64,000 nucleotides of DNA from Curtobacterium pusillum. GTDB taxonomy: Bacteria; Actinomycetota; Actinomycetes; Actinomycetales; Microbacteriaceae. The translations under genes were made by a program, and so were the position numbers. The stretch spans positions 238,118 to 302,117 of the forward strand of contig NZ_VEIY01000002.1 of the NCBI RefSeq assembly GCF_007680845.1, in the 5' to 3' direction. The notes below the pieces were generated by a model. It made no database searches, was not told the origin of the DNA, and worked only from the letters and a program-made list of their open reading frames with translations. Within the stretch, counting starts at the first letter, position 1; every line of letters begins with the position of its first letter. Positions 29,806-44,075 of this stretch are shown piece by piece.

Positions 29806-29871
29806 GATTGTTCCATTCGTTCGGAATGTGATCGGGAATTCTTGCGGGGCTGTGCTCTGCCGCCGGTGACA

Positions 29872-29877
29872 ACTGTA
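29872..29877 (-). promoter_or_regulatory. Possible pilA promoter -10
   Basis: TACAGT on the minus strand, with a poor -35 (TTATGC) 17 bp upstream, lies between the upstream terminator and pilA. Position is good; sequence support is weak. Confidence 0.3.
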
Positions 29878-29928
29878 AGGAGGGCGGATTCTGGGCATAA
29901 TCCCGAGAACGGGGGTGATCGGTACAGC

Positions 29929-29952
29929 AAAATGCCCCCATTACCGGGGGCA
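29929..29952 (-). terminator. Rho-independent terminator between pilC and pilA
   Basis: TGCCCCC/GGGGGCA stem (29946-29952 with 29933-29939) and a 6-nt loop, followed on the minus strand by TTTT (29929-29932). A second hairpin at 29968-29984 lies just before it. Together they end the pilB-pilT-pilC transcript. Confidence 0.8.
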
Positions 29953-30001
29953 CGTTGCCGTCGCAGCACCCCCGGTCAGGGGGTTGCCAAGTGAATTCGG
30001 A

Positions 30002-31234
30002 TCAGCCGGAGTGCTGGATCACCGACGAGATCTGGAAGATCGGCATGTAGAGCGCGATGATCATGCCACCCACGACCACGCCCAGGAAGGCGATGAGCAG
30101 CGGCTCGATGAGCGAGGTGAGCGACTCCGTCGTGGCAGTCACCTCTTCGTCGTAGAACTCGGCGATCTTCTCGAGCATGATTTCCATCGAGCCAGCGTCC
30201 TCGCCGACCGCGACCATTTGCGAGACCATTGTCGGGAAAACGGGTTCCTGCGCGAGTGGTTCAGCAATTGAACTGCCTTTTCGCACGGATTCCCCGACGC
30301 GTTCCAGTGCATGCTGGACGACGATGTTCCCGGACACTTCGCCCGTGATCTTCAATGCCTGGAGAATTGGTACGCCAGCGCCGATCATGTTGGAAAAGTT
30401 CCGCGAGAACCGTGCGATCACGATCTTCTTGTTGAGCTGCCCGAAGACGGGGAGCCGCAGTTTGATCGGATCGAAGAACGATCGGACGGCATCGGTGTTC
30501 TTCTTGGCACGCCACCACAGCGTGTACGCGACGATGGCCACCGCGAGCACCGGACCGACGTAGATCATCGCGTGGGAGAGGTACACGAGCATCTGGGTGG
30601 GCAAGGGGAGCTTGCCACCGAGTCCCTCGAACATCTTCTGGAAGATCGGGACGATGAAGACCAGCATGATCACGACGCTGAGGAGCGACATGATCAGGAC
30701 CACCATCGGGTAGGTCATGGCGGACTTGATCGTCGTCTTGAGCTTGTGCTCCTTCTCGAAGTTCGTCGCGATCGACGCCATGGCTTGATCGAGGAACCCG
30801 CCCGTCTCGCCGGCGCGGATCATGTTGATCATGATGGGTGGGAACTCCACGGGGTACTTCGCCACCGCGTCGGAGAACGCAACGCCGCGTTCGACGTCGT
30901 CACGGACCTTCTCGAGGATCTCGCGCAGCTTCGGTGCCTGCGTCTGGTCAGCGAGGATCGAGAGCGTCCTGAGCAAGGAGAGTCCCGAGCTGAGCATCGT
31001 CGCACCCTGGCGGGCCATGATCGCGAGGTCCTTGAGCTTGACGCCCTTCTCGAACCCCGGGATGCGGATCTCCTTCTGGAGGCCGGTGCCGGGGAGTGCC
31101 TCCTGCAGCGAGATCGGCGAGATGCCCATCGTCCGCAGGCGCGCCACTGCGGCTCCCTCGGAAGCAGCGTCCAGCTTGCCCTTGACGAGCTTGCCCGCGC
31201 CGTCACGCCCCCGGTAGTCGTAGGCGAGGGACAT
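30002..31234 (-). CDS. pilC: Type IV pilus inner-membrane platform protein PilC
   Basis: Polytopic platform that couples PilB/PilT to the growing pilus. 410 residues, standard. Two GspF domains: IMARQGATMLSSGLSLLRTL (about residues 72-91) and its repeat FSRNFSNMIGAGVPILQALK; TMs include MVVLIMSLLSVVIMLVFIVP and the C-terminal LIAFLGVVVGGMIIALYMPI. The start overlaps the pilT stop by one base. Confidence 0.95.
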   Translation of the reverse strand: MSLAYDYRGRDGAGKLVKGKLDAASEGAAVARLRTMGISPISLQEALPGTGLQKEIRIPGFEKGVKLKDLAIMARQGATMLSSGLSLLRTLSILADQTQAPKLREILEKVRDDVERGVAFSDAVAKYPVEFPPIMINMIRAGETGGFLDQAMASIATNFEKEHKLKTTIKSAMTYPMVVLIMSLLSVVIMLVFIVPIFQKMFEGLGGKLPLPTQMLVYLSHAMIYVGPVLAVAIVAYTLWWRAKKNTDAVRSFFDPIKLRLPVFGQLNKKIVIARFSRNFSNMIGAGVPILQALKITGEVSGNIVVQHALERVGESVRKGSSIAEPLAQEPVFPTMVSQMVAVGEDAGSMEIMLEKIAEFYDEEVTATTESLTSLIEPLLIAFLGVVVGGMIIALYMPIFQISSVIQHSG

Positions 31235-32883
31235 CAGTGACCTCCTGAGTACTTGTCGCCGAAGTCGATCTCGGACGCGGCGATGGCGGCGGCCGACGAG
31301 TCGGACGGCGACTCGACCCGCTGCACGAGCCGGTCGAAGCCCTCGATGTCGTGCACCTTCTCCATCGCCGCAGCGCGCGTGACGGTTCCGACGTTCACGA
31401 GTTCGGCGAGGTCCTGGTCCATCGTGTGCATGCCGGCGTCGCGGCCGGCCTGCATCGCGGAGGTGATCTGGTACGTCTTGCCCTCGCGCACGAGGTTCGC
31501 GATCGCCGGCGTGGTCTTCATGATCTCGGTCGCGACGACCCGACCGGAACCGTTCGCCTTCGGCACGAGCGTCTGGCAGACGACACCTTCGAGCGTGCTG
31601 GCGAGCTGCGTCCGGATCTGCCCCTGCTGGTGCGGCGGGAACACGTCGATGACACGGTCGATCGTGCCCGGTGCGCTCTGCGTGTGCAGGGTGGCGAACA
31701 CGAGGTGGCCGGTCTCGGCGGCGGTCAGCGCGACGGAGATGGTCTCGAGGTCACGGAGCTCGCCGATCAGGATGACGTCGGGGTCCTGCCGCAGCACGTG
31801 CTTGAGCGCGGCGGCGAAGGAGTGGGTGTCGGCACCGACCTCGCGCTGGTTGATGATCGCCTTCTTGTGGTCGTGCATGAACTCGATCGGGTCCTCGACC
31901 GTCACGATGTGGTCGGCACGGGTCTCGTTGACGAGGTCGATGAGGGCGGCGAGGGTGGTGGACTTGCCGGAGCCGGTGGGGCCGGTGACGAGCACGAGCC
32001 CGCGCGGGAGCTTCGCGAACTCGCCGACGTGGGCCGGGATGCCGAGCTGCTTGAGGGTCTTGATCTTGGTGGGGATGATGCGGAACGCCGCGCCCCAGTT
32101 GCCGCGCTGCTGGTAGTAGTTCACGCGGAACCGGTACTCCGGCGACAGCGAGTACGCGAAGTCGAGTTCCTGCTCGTGGTCGAACTGTCCGGCCTGTTCC
32201 ACGGAGAGCAGGGTCTTCAGGGCCGCGATCACCTTGTTGCGTGCCCAGGGCCCGCCGGGGACGGCGGGCCGGAGCGATCCGTCCACACGGACGGTCGGTG
32301 CGGCGTCGGCGGTGAGGTGCAGGTCGGACGCGCCCTGGTAGACCACCTGCGCGAGCGCGGTGATGAGGTCGGGGTCGGCGACCTCACGAGCGTGCCGGGT
32401 GAAGTTGATCTCGTCGTGTCCGACGGGCGCCGGCGCGTGGGTGGCGGCGGGGACGGACTGGAGGATCGTGGTCGGTTCCGCGGGGACGACCGGCAGGTGC
32501 TGGGTCACGGCGTCGGCGTACCCGTAGGACGCGGTCGACGACGGGACGGCTGCGGACGGCGTCGCGGGCGCAGCCTGCGGCTGCGCGACGGGCACGGCGA
32601 CCGGGTCGCCGCTCGGCGCGGGCCACGCTGCCGCGGGCGCCGTGCCGACCGGTGACTGCGCGGTCGGAGCCGGCCACGCGGTGGTGTCGCTCGAGAGGTC
32701 GTAGACCGCAGCGGCCGAGGCGGGCGCCACCCGCGCCTCCGCGGCCGGTGCCGTGGACTGCTCGGCTGCCGCAGCGAGTCGTGCTGCACGGCGGCCACCG
32801 ACCTCGGCGCCCGGGCGTCCTGGGTGCCACCCGGCGACGGGCTCGTCCCCGGGGACGGTGATGTCGTAGACGGAATCGGTCAT
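31234..32883 (-). CDS. pilT: Pilus retraction ATPase PilT with long N-terminal extension
   Basis: Hexameric ATPase that depolymerises pili for twitching. The PilT core starts near residue 165 (EINFTRHAREVADPDLITAL), with Walker A GPTGSGKSTT near 300, the Asp box, Walker B LIGELRDLETISVALTAAE and the retraction motif AIANLVREGKTYQI. Total 549 residues versus about 350 usual. The extra N-terminus is Ala/Pro/Val-rich and probably disordered, beginning MTDSVYDITVPGDEPVAGWH. 16 bp after pilB. Confidence 0.93.
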   Translation of the reverse strand: MTDSVYDITVPGDEPVAGWHPGRPGAEVGGRRAARLAAAAEQSTAPAAEARVAPASAAAVYDLSSDTTAWPAPTAQSPVGTAPAAAWPAPSGDPVAVPVAQPQAAPATPSAAVPSSTASYGYADAVTQHLPVVPAEPTTILQSVPAATHAPAPVGHDEINFTRHAREVADPDLITALAQVVYQGASDLHLTADAAPTVRVDGSLRPAVPGGPWARNKVIAALKTLLSVEQAGQFDHEQELDFAYSLSPEYRFRVNYYQQRGNWGAAFRIIPTKIKTLKQLGIPAHVGEFAKLPRGLVLVTGPTGSGKSTTLAALIDLVNETRADHIVTVEDPIEFMHDHKKAIINQREVGADTHSFAAALKHVLRQDPDVILIGELRDLETISVALTAAETGHLVFATLHTQSAPGTIDRVIDVFPPHQQGQIRTQLASTLEGVVCQTLVPKANGSGRVVATEIMKTTPAIANLVREGKTYQITSAMQAGRDAGMHTMDQDLAELVNVGTVTRAAAMEKVHDIEGFDRLVQRVESPSDSSAAAIAASEIDFGDKYSGGH

Positions 32884-32899
32884 CGTGCCACTCCCACGC

Positions 32900-34570
32900 C
32901 TACGCGACCACGCGCAGGATCTCGTCGATGCTCGTCATGCCGAGCTTGACCTTCTCCCACCCGTCCTGACGGAGGGTGAGCATGCCTTGTTCCTGGGCGA
33001 CGCGGCCGATCTCGGCACTCGACGCGCGTGCGACGGCGAGCCGTTCGATCTCCTCGGTGACGGTCATCACCTCGTGCAGGGCGATGCGACCGCGGTACCC
33101 GGTGTTCGAGCACACCGCGCAGCCGATCGGGGCGGAGAACTCCGGGATGTCGGCGTCCGCGTCGTCGATGAAGCCGAGCGCGAGCAGTTGCGACCGCTCG
33201 TACACCGCGGGGGCCTTGCAGCGGTCGCAGAGCCGGCGGGCGAGACGCTGGGCGACGACGGAGTCGAGCGCGGAGCCGACCAGGAACGGCTCGATGTCCA
33301 TCTCGGTCAGGCGCACCACGGCCGACGGAGCGTCGTTCGTGTGCAGGGTCGAGAGCACGAGGTGGCCGGTGAGTGATGCTTCGATCGCGATCTGCGCGGT
33401 CTCGTGGTCGCGGATCTCGCCGAGCAGCACCACGTCAGGGTCGGACCGGAGGATCGACCGCAGCGCGGAGGCGAAGGTCAGGCCGGCCTTCGGGTTGACC
33501 TGCACCTGGTTGATGCCGGCCATCCGGTACTCGACCGGGTCCTCGACGGTGATGACGTTGATCTCGGGCTTCGCGACGGCGTTGAGCGTCGTGTACAGCG
33601 TGGTCGACTTGCCGGAGCCCGTCGGGCCGGTGACGAGGATCATGCCGTACGGCTTCGAGTAGGAGCGCTGGTACGCCTGGAAGTTCTGCTCGAGCAGGTT
33701 GAGGTCCTTGAGGGACATCGACGTGTTCGTGTTGTCGAGGATCCGCATGACGACCTTCTCGCCCCACACGGTGGGGAGCGTCGCGACGCGGAGGTCGATC
33801 TGCCGGCCGCCGTGGCGCACCGACATGCGGCCGTCCTGCGGCTTCCGACGCTCGGCGATGTCGATGTCGCTCATGATCTTCAGGCGGCTGATGACGCCGT
33901 TCTGGATGTTCTTCGGCGCCGGGGCCATCTCGTGCAGCACACCGTCGATCCGGTACCGGACCCGGACCTCGTGCTCCCCCGGCTCGATGTGGATGTCGGA
34001 CGCGTGGTCCTGGATCGCCTGCGAGACGAGGAGGTTGACGAACCGGACGATCGGGACGTCGTCGAGGGAACCGTCGGTCAGGTCGACCTGCTGCTGCGCC
34101 TGTGCCGATGCTTCTTCCTCGAGCGACGACGTCAGGTCGTTCAACTCGTCGTCGGCGCGGAGGTAGCGGTCGAGGGCGGCGGCGAGGTCACGCTCGTCCA
34201 CCTGCAGGGGCTTCACGGGGCGGCCGGACGCGGTGCGGGCGTCGTCGATCGCGAGCACGTTCGTCGGGTTCACCATGGCGAGCACGAGGGTCTCGCCCTC
34301 GAACCCGACGCCGAGGACCCCGTGCCGACGGCAGAGCGCCGCGGGCAGCATCGACACCGCGGTGCCGTCGACGGGGTAGTCGGTGAGCGGGACCGTCTTC
34401 GAGTTGTTCGACGCGGCACGCGCGGTGATGTACTGGGCCTCGCTGACGAGGCCCTGGTCGACGAGCGATCGGATCGACCGGTCGTCGATCTCCTCGTCGC
34501 CGGTCATCGAGTCGAGGTGCTCGATCGGCAGGGCTCCGTTGAGGATGAGGATCTCGGACAGCGTGGCCAT
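32900..34570 (-). CDS. pilB: Pilus extension ATPase PilB
   Basis: Hexameric assembly motor. 556 residues. N-terminal GspE-type domain (MATLSEILILNGALPIEHLD), then the ATPase: Asp box, Walker A GPTGSGKSTTLYTTL near residue 314, Walker B VVLLGEIRDHETAQIAIEAS, His box, and a zinc-type tetracysteine (CDRC, CAVC). ATG 34570 with AGGAGG about 11 bp upstream. First gene of the pilus cluster; the 163 bp before it contain only a weak -10 candidate (TAGCGT) that I do not annotate separately. Confidence 0.95.
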   Translation of the reverse strand: MATLSEILILNGALPIEHLDSMTGDEEIDDRSIRSLVDQGLVSEAQYITARAASNNSKTVPLTDYPVDGTAVSMLPAALCRRHGVLGVGFEGETLVLAMVNPTNVLAIDDARTASGRPVKPLQVDERDLAAALDRYLRADDELNDLTSSLEEEASAQAQQQVDLTDGSLDDVPIVRFVNLLVSQAIQDHASDIHIEPGEHEVRVRYRIDGVLHEMAPAPKNIQNGVISRLKIMSDIDIAERRKPQDGRMSVRHGGRQIDLRVATLPTVWGEKVVMRILDNTNTSMSLKDLNLLEQNFQAYQRSYSKPYGMILVTGPTGSGKSTTLYTTLNAVAKPEINVITVEDPVEYRMAGINQVQVNPKAGLTFASALRSILRSDPDVVLLGEIRDHETAQIAIEASLTGHLVLSTLHTNDAPSAVVRLTEMDIEPFLVGSALDSVVAQRLARRLCDRCKAPAVYERSQLLALGFIDDADADIPEFSAPIGCAVCSNTGYRGRIALHEVMTVTEEIERLAVARASSAEIGRVAQEQGMLTLRQDGWEKVKLGMTSIDEILRVVA

Positions 34571-34733
34571 GTGCTGCAGAGCCTCCTTCGGGTCGCGCGC
34601 GGGTCGTCGGGACGAGCGCCGCAGGGGTTCGACGCCCGACCACGCTACGTCCGCGCAGAACGGCCACCGCAGTCCCACTACGAGGGGTCGAGGGGGTGTC
34701 GCGTGGCCCCAGTGCAGGGGGACCCGGCCCTGG

Positions 34734-35756
34734 TCAGAGGGGTGTGGAGGCGGTGACGTGGACCTCGCCGGCGACGAACCCGAGGCGCTCGTAGATCCGG
34801 CCGGCACCGCTCGGGTTCTCGGCGTCGACGTGGAGCACGGCGGCGGAGAGGCCGTCGTCGCGGATCGCCTGGAGGACGGCGTCGGTGACGATCGGCGCGA
34901 GCCCACGACCGCGGGCGGCACGCTCGACGCCGATCCAATGCACGTACCCGTACGAGCGGCCGCGCGCGGCGAAGCCGTCCGGGTCCACCTCGACGATCCC
35001 GAACGCCGCGATCGCACCGTCGGCGTCCAGCACCACGCGGGAGAGGTCGAGTCGACTCTTCGACGCCGTGAGGAAGCCGCGCCAGTCGGACTCCACCATC
35101 GGCTGCGAACCCCAGTGGTCGCGGAACGCGTCGTTCTTGGCGACGCGGAGGGGCTCGATGTCGTCCGCAGTCGCAGCCCGCGCGGCGAACCCGTCCGGCA
35201 GGGGCGGCACGTCCGACCGATCGTGCTCGCCGAACACCGCCTCCATCTCGACCCAGTTCCGGGTCGGCTCGAACCCGAACCGCGCCGCCAGCCGGAGCGC
35301 ACCCGCAGCCTGCGGGGCACCGACCTCGATCGTGGCGGGCAGGTCGACGTCGAGCGTCGCCAGTCGCTGTCGGCCACGTCCGATCTGCCACACCAGCACT
35401 CGCCGCCCGATCCCGCGGTCACGGAGATCAGGGTGCACGGCCCCGTCGAGCACCACGCGCGCAGCGGTGACCCGGGAGGGGACGTCGATGACGATGCCGT
35501 AGGCCTGCACATGCCCCTCAGCATCGACGCCCACCACGACGTCCCGCTCGACGTCGAGCCCTTCCGTGGAGAACGTCCGCTCGAAGTCGGCTGTGGAAGG
35601 ATGCGCGTGCGGGTCGTCGACCGCCGCGGCCGCGACGGCGACCGCGTGCACCGCGTCGAGGTCCCCCCGCGTCCCCGCACGGAACGTCAGTCCGCCGGTC
35701 GGGGCCGGGAGTTCGAGGTGGGCAGGGACCGTGATCCGTTCGCGCAGCGTCGCCAT
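34734..35756 (-). CDS. Tandem GNAT acetyltransferase (mycothiol synthase-like)
   Basis: 340 residues with two GNAT halves. Half one has GAVHPDLRDRGIGRRVLVWQ; half two has HWIGVERAARGRGLAPIVTD and ends NPSGAGRIYERLGFVAGEVH, the typical GNAT C-terminus. The arrangement resembles mycothiol synthase (MshD) but also many uncharacterised double-GNAT proteins, so no substrate is assigned. Start ATG 35756; CAGGCT six bases upstream may be a -10, making the mRNA leaderless. Confidence 0.82.
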   Translation of the reverse strand: MATLRERITVPAHLELPAPTGGLTFRAGTRGDLDAVHAVAVAAAAVDDPHAHPSTADFERTFSTEGLDVERDVVVGVDAEGHVQAYGIVIDVPSRVTAARVVLDGAVHPDLRDRGIGRRVLVWQIGRGRQRLATLDVDLPATIEVGAPQAAGALRLAARFGFEPTRNWVEMEAVFGEHDRSDVPPLPDGFAARAATADDIEPLRVAKNDAFRDHWGSQPMVESDWRGFLTASKSRLDLSRVVLDADGAIAAFGIVEVDPDGFAARGRSYGYVHWIGVERAARGRGLAPIVTDAVLQAIRDDGLSAAVLHVDAENPSGAGRIYERLGFVAGEVHVTASTPL

Positions 35757-35823
35757 CCCCCAAGCCTGCCCTGCTCCGGCGAAAGTGCTCGACGCGGACG
35801 TGCACTGCGGGACATGATGAGTC

Positions 35824-36219
35824 ATGGAGATCACGAGCGTGACCGTCGGGTTGCCCGTCAGCGACATCGAGGCGTCCTGCCTCTGGTACGGCGCCGTGTT
35901 CGAACGCACCGAACCGGACCTCGAGCCCGACGACGGCGTCGCCGAGTACGAGGTCGGCGGGATCTGGATCCAGCTCTACGAGGACGAGTCCGCCGAGGAC
36001 AACCCCGTGAGCGTCCGCTTCGGCGTCGACGACGTCGCCGCGCAGCACGCCCGGATCGGGGCGCTCGGCATCGACATCGGGCCGGTCGAGTGCGTCGACG
36101 GCGCGGTGGACTGGTTCGACGTCCGCGACCCCGACGGCAACGTCCTCAGCCTGTTCTCCCTGGTCGACGACACCGGCCGCGGCTCCGGCCGCGGCAACGG
36201 GGCGGGCCGCGCCGTCTGA
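35824..36219 (+). CDS. VOC (glyoxalase/bleomycin-resistance fold) protein
   Basis: 131 residues in the vicinal-oxygen-chelate fold. Begins MEITSVTVGLPVSDIEASCL and closes with VDWFDVRDPDGNVLSLFSLV, the signature beta-strand of the family. The N-terminal metal histidine common in glyoxalases is not obvious, so it may be a binding protein rather than an enzyme. The C-terminal tail is Gly/Arg-rich. CATGAT lies five bases before the ATG, a possible leaderless promoter. Confidence 0.8.
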   Translation: MEITSVTVGLPVSDIEASCLWYGAVFERTEPDLEPDDGVAEYEVGGIWIQLYEDESAEDNPVSVRFGVDDVAAQHARIGALGIDIGPVECVDGAVDWFDVRDPDGNVLSLFSLVDDTGRGSGRGNGAGRAV

Positions 36220-36323
36220 GCCGCACTGCGGCTCCGCACCCACCTGACGGGACGGGAGGCACGCTGCCCACCCGCACCGCGCCTCCCGTCCGCCAGACGG
36301 TCGCGAACGCGACCCGCACAACG

Positions 36324-36361
36324 GGAACGGCCCCCGCATCCGAGGATGCGGGGGCCGTTCC
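36324..36361. terminator. Bidirectional terminator after rpoC
   Basis: A perfect 17-bp inverted repeat (36324-36340 with 36345-36361) around a CGAG loop, 15 bp past the rpoC stop and about 100 bp past the convergent VOC gene. Strong GC-rich stem; no long T-run on either side. Confidence 0.8.
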
Positions 36362-36375
36362 GGTGGAGCTCAGGC

Positions 36376-40257
<3,882 letters not shown>

Positions 40258-40299
40258 TGTTCTTCTCTCTAGCTGGGTTCGTTACGAGTACGGGCGGGA

Positions 40300-43200
40300 T
40301 CAGATGTCGTCGACGGACGACGACTCGAACCGCGAGGAGATGTTGATGCCGAGCTCTTCAGCGGCACGGAAGACCTCGTCGTCCGTGTCGCGGAGGCTGA
40401 CCGCCTGGCCGTCGGCCGAGAGGACCTCGACGTTCAGGCAGAGCGACTGCATCTCCTTCATGAGGACCTTGAACGACTCCGGGATGCCCGGCTCCTGGAT
40501 GTTCTCGCCCTTGACGATCGCCTCGTAGACCTTCACGCGGCCGAGGATGTCGTCGGACTTGATCGTCAGGAGCTCCTGGAGGGCGTAGGCGGCGCCGTAC
40601 GCCTCGAGCGCCCAGACCTCCATCTCACCGAAGCGCTGGCCACCGAACTGCGCCTTCCCACCCAGCGGCTGCTGCGTGATCATCGAGTACGGACCGGTCG
40701 AACGGGCGTGGATCTTGTCGTCGACCAGGTGGTGCAGCTTGAGGATGTACATGTAGCCGACCGAGACGGGCTCCGGGAACGGCTCGCCGGAGCGGCCGTC
40801 GAAGAGCTGTGCCTTGCCGGACGAACCGATCAGGCGCTCGCCGTCGCGGTTCGGGAGCGTGGAGTCGAGGAGGCCCTCGATCTCGCGCTCGTACGCACCG
40901 TCGAACACCGGGGTCGCGACCTTCGTGCCCGGAGCGGCGCTGTGCGCTGCCTCGGGGAGGGCCGATGCCCACTCCTGGATGCCGTCGACGTTCCAGCCCT
41001 GCTTCGCGAGCCAGCCGAGGTGGATCTCGAGGACCTGGCCGAAGTTCATGCGACCGGGGACGCCGAGCGGGTTGAGCACGATGTCGACCGGGGTGCCGTC
41101 CGCGAGGAACGGCATGTCCTCGACCGGCAGGATCGTCGAGATGACGCCCTTGTTGCCGTGACGACCGGCGAGCTTGTCACCCGCGGTGATCTTGCGCTTC
41201 TGGGCGATGTAGACGACCACGCGCTGGTTGACACCAGAGCCGAGCTCGTCGTCGCCGTCCTGCGAGTCGAACACCTTGACGCCGATGATCGTGCCCTCTT
41301 CACCGTGGGGCACCTTGAGCGAGGTGTCGCGGACTTCGCGCGACTTCTCGTTGAAGATGGCGCGGAGGAGGCGCTCTTCGGCGCTGAGCTCGGTCTCGCC
41401 CTTCGGCGTGACCTTGCCGACCAGGATGTCGCCGGGGCGGACCTCGGCACCGATCCGGATGATGCCGCGCTCGTCGAGGTCGGCCAGGAGGTCCGGGCTG
41501 ACGTTCGGGAGGTCGCGGGTGATCTCTTCCTTGCCGAGCTTCGTGTCGCGGGCGTCGACCTCGTACTCCTCGATGTGGATCGAGGAGAGCGTGTCGTCCT
41601 TCACGAGGTTCTGCGACAGGATCATCGCGTCCTCGTAGTTGTAGCCCTCCCACGGCATGAACGCGACGAGGAGGTTCTTGCCGAGCGCGAGCTCGCCGTT
41701 CTCCGTCGCGGGGCCGTCGGCGATGACCTCGCCCTGCTCCACGCGCTCGCCGGCCGAGACGACCACGCGGTGGTTGTAGCTCGTGCCCTGGTTCGAGCGG
41801 TCGAACTTGCGCAGGTAGTAGGTCTGCGTCCCGCCCTCGTCGAGCTGCAGGGTCACGGCGTCGGCCGAGACCTCGGAGACGACACCCGCCTTGTCGGCGG
41901 TGACGACGTCACCGGCGTCGATGGCGGTGTAGCCCTCCATGCCGGTACCGACGAGCGGCGACTCGGAGCGGAGGAGCGGCACGGCCTGGCGCTGCATGTT
42001 CGCACCCATGAGGGCGCGGTTCGCGTCGTCGTGCTCGAGGAACGGGATGAGCGACGTCGCGACCGACACCATCTGGCGCGGGGAGACGTCCATGTAGTCG
42101 ACCTCGTCCTTGCCGACGAGCTCGACCTCGCCGCCCTTCTTCCGGACGAGCACCTTGTCGTCCTGGAAGTGGAAGGAGTCGGTGAGCGGGGCGTTCGCCT
42201 GCGCGACGACGAAGTCGTCCTCTTCCGAGGCCGTGAGGTAGTCGATGGTCGTGGTGACCTGACCGTTCACGACGCGGCGGTACGGCGTCTCGATGAAGCC
42301 GAAGGAGTTGATCCGACCGAACGACGCGAGCGAACCGATCAGGCCGATGTTCGGGCCTTCCGGGGTCTCGATCGGGCACATGCGGCCGTAGTGCGACGGG
42401 TGGACGTCACGGACCTCGACGCCGGCGCGCTCACGGGACAGACCACCCGGGCCGAGGGCCGAGAGACGCCGCTTGTGCGTCAGGCCCGCGAGCGGGTTGT
42501 TCTGGTCCATGAACTGCGACAGCTGGCTGGTTCCGAAGAACTCCTTGATCGCAGCGACGACCGGACGCACGTTGATGAGCGTCTGGGGCGTGATCGCCTC
42601 GATGTCCTGCGTGGTCATGCGCTCGCGGACGACGCGCTCCATGCGGGACAGGCCCGTGCGGACCTGGTTCTGGATGAGCTCGCCGACGGCGCGGATGCGA
42701 CGGTTGCCGAAGTGGTCGATGTCGTCCACGTCGAGGCGCAGCTGCACCGGCTCGCCGTCACGGACGCCGTTGAGCGTCGTGTTCTCGGCGTGCAGGGAGA
42801 CCAGGTACTTGATCGTGCGGACGATGTCCTGCACGGTCAGGACCGAGTCGCTGAGCGGCGCGTCGATGCCGAGCTTGCGGTTGACCTTGTAGCGACCGAC
42901 CTTGGCGAGGTCGTAGCGCTTCGGGTTGAAGTAGAAGTTGTCGAGGAGCGCACGCGCGGCCTCGGCGGCGACCTGCTCGCCCGGACGCAGCTTGCGGTAG
43001 ATGTCCTTGAGCGCCTCTTCCTTGGTGAGGATGGCGTCCTTCTCGAGGGTCGACTCGATCGAGGCGAAGCCCTGGAACTCCTCGAGGATCTCCTCGCTCG
43101 TCATGCCGAGCGCCTTGAGGAAGACCGTCACGGACTGCTTGCGCTTGCGGTCGATGCGCACGCCCACCTGGTCGCGCTTGTCGATCTCGAACTCGAGCCA

Positions 43201-43788
43201 GGCACCGCGCGACGGGATCACGCGAGCGGAGTAGATGTCCTTGTCGGACGTCTTCTCCTGCTGGCGCTCGAAGTACACGCCCGGCGAGCGGACGAGCTGC
43301 GAGACGACGACACGCTCGGTGCCGTTGATGATGAACGTGCCGCGCTCGGTCATGAGCGGGAAGTCGCCCATGAACACGGTCTGCGTCTTGATCTCACCGG
43401 TCATGTGGTTCATGAACTCGGCGTTGACGTAGAGCGGGGCGGCGTAGGTCTTGCCACGCTCCTTGCACTCGTCGATCGAGTACTTCGGGTCCTCGAGCTC
43501 GGGCGACGTGAAGCCGAGCTGCATGGTCTCGCCGAGGTCCTCGATCGGGGAGATCTCCTCGAAGATCTCCTCGAGCCCGGAGTGCAGCGCGAGGTCGGTG
43601 CGACCCTGCTCCTGCCCTTCGGCCAGGCGGGCCTTCCAGACGTCGTTGCCGACGAGCCAGTCGAAGCTCTCCGTCTGGAGCGCGAGCAGATCGGGAACCG
43701 TGAGGGTGTCCGTGATCTTGGCGAACGAGAGTCGCGAGTGGTTGCGACCGTTCTTGGGGTTGGTGGATGCGTTGGGCGCAGCAGCCAA
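40300..43788 (-). CDS. rpoB: RNA polymerase beta subunit
   Basis: 1162 residues. The rifampicin-binding cluster reads [20 protein letters not shown] then [13 protein letters not shown], with the Asp, His and Ser that mutate in resistant strains all wild type, so sensitivity is predicted. C-terminal [20 protein letters not shown] is intact. The start is TTG 43788 with GGAGG eight bases upstream; [20 protein letters not shown] corresponds to the usual MAAA start. The frame is open upstream to 44058, but that part is leader. Confidence 0.97.
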   Translation of the reverse strand: MAAAPNASTNPKNGRNHSRLSFAKITDTLTVPDLLALQTESFDWLVGNDVWKARLAEGQEQGRTDLALHSGLEEIFEEISPIEDLGETMQLGFTSPELEDPKYSIDECKERGKTYAAPLYVNAEFMNHMTGEIKTQTVFMGDFPLMTERGTFIINGTERVVVSQLVRSPGVYFERQQEKTSDKDIYSARVIPSRGAWLEFEIDKRDQVGVRIDRKRKQSVTVFLKALGMTSEEILEEFQGFASIESTLEKDAILTKEEALKDIYRKLRPGEQVAAEAARALLDNFYFNPKRYDLAKVGRYKVNRKLGIDAPLSDSVLTVQDIVRTIKYLVSLHAENTTLNGVRDGEPVQLRLDVDDIDHFGNRRIRAVGELIQNQVRTGLSRMERVVRERMTTQDIEAITPQTLINVRPVVAAIKEFFGTSQLSQFMDQNNPLAGLTHKRRLSALGPGGLSRERAGVEVRDVHPSHYGRMCPIETPEGPNIGLIGSLASFGRINSFGFIETPYRRVVNGQVTTTIDYLTASEEDDFVVAQANAPLTDSFHFQDDKVLVRKKGGEVELVGKDEVDYMDVSPRQMVSVATSLIPFLEHDDANRALMGANMQRQAVPLLRSESPLVGTGMEGYTAIDAGDVVTADKAGVVSEVSADAVTLQLDEGGTQTYYLRKFDRSNQGTSYNHRVVVSAGERVEQGEVIADGPATENGELALGKNLLVAFMPWEGYNYEDAMILSQNLVKDDTLSSIHIEEYEVDARDTKLGKEEITRDLPNVSPDLLADLDERGIIRIGAEVRPGDILVGKVTPKGETELSAEERLLRAIFNEKSREVRDTSLKVPHGEEGTIIGVKVFDSQDGDDELGSGVNQRVVVYIAQKRKITAGDKLAGRHGNKGVISTILPVEDMPFLADGTPVDIVLNPLGVPGRMNFGQVLEIHLGWLAKQGWNVDGIQEWASALPEAAHSAAPGTKVATPVFDGAYEREIEGLLDSTLPNRDGERLIGSSGKAQLFDGRSGEPFPEPVSVGYMYILKLHHLVDDKIHARSTGPYSMITQQPLGGKAQFGGQRFGEMEVWALEAYGAAYALQELLTIKSDDILGRVKVYEAIVKGENIQEPGIPESFKVLMKEMQSLCLNVEVLSADGQAVSLRDTDDEVFRAAEELGINISSRFESSSVDDI

Positions 43789-44037
43789 GGGTGTGACCTC
43801 CGGTAGGCCCCGTCGGGCCGGTACTGACGAGCAGCACGTAGGTGAGTGGATTGACGCTTCGGCGCACCCTCGAAGACACGCGATCACGTGACGGCGGGTG
43901 AGCTGTGCACGTGTGCGATGATCGGGGTGAGCGGGACCCGCCGACATATACGGGACCGGCACCACCAGGGCTCGTTCGAGAAGAACGTTGCGTCGACCGC
44001 AATATGACGACACGGGTGCCAGGGAGCGCGAACTGCC

Positions 44038-44067
44038 ATCATAGGTCGGGCTCGTCACGGATGTCCA
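44038..44067 (-). promoter_or_regulatory. rpoBC promoter
   Basis: TGGACA (44062-44067) and TATGAT (44038-44043) with an 18-bp spacer on the minus strand; five of six bases match consensus in each box. Best promoter in the window. Confidence 0.8.
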
Positions 44068-44075
44068 GTCCTGGC

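Noticed and set aside
21937..34570. Recent horizontal transfer or mobile element carrying the pilus genes
   Set aside because: No integrase, terminal repeats, tRNA target or obvious composition change at the borders; only positional evidence.
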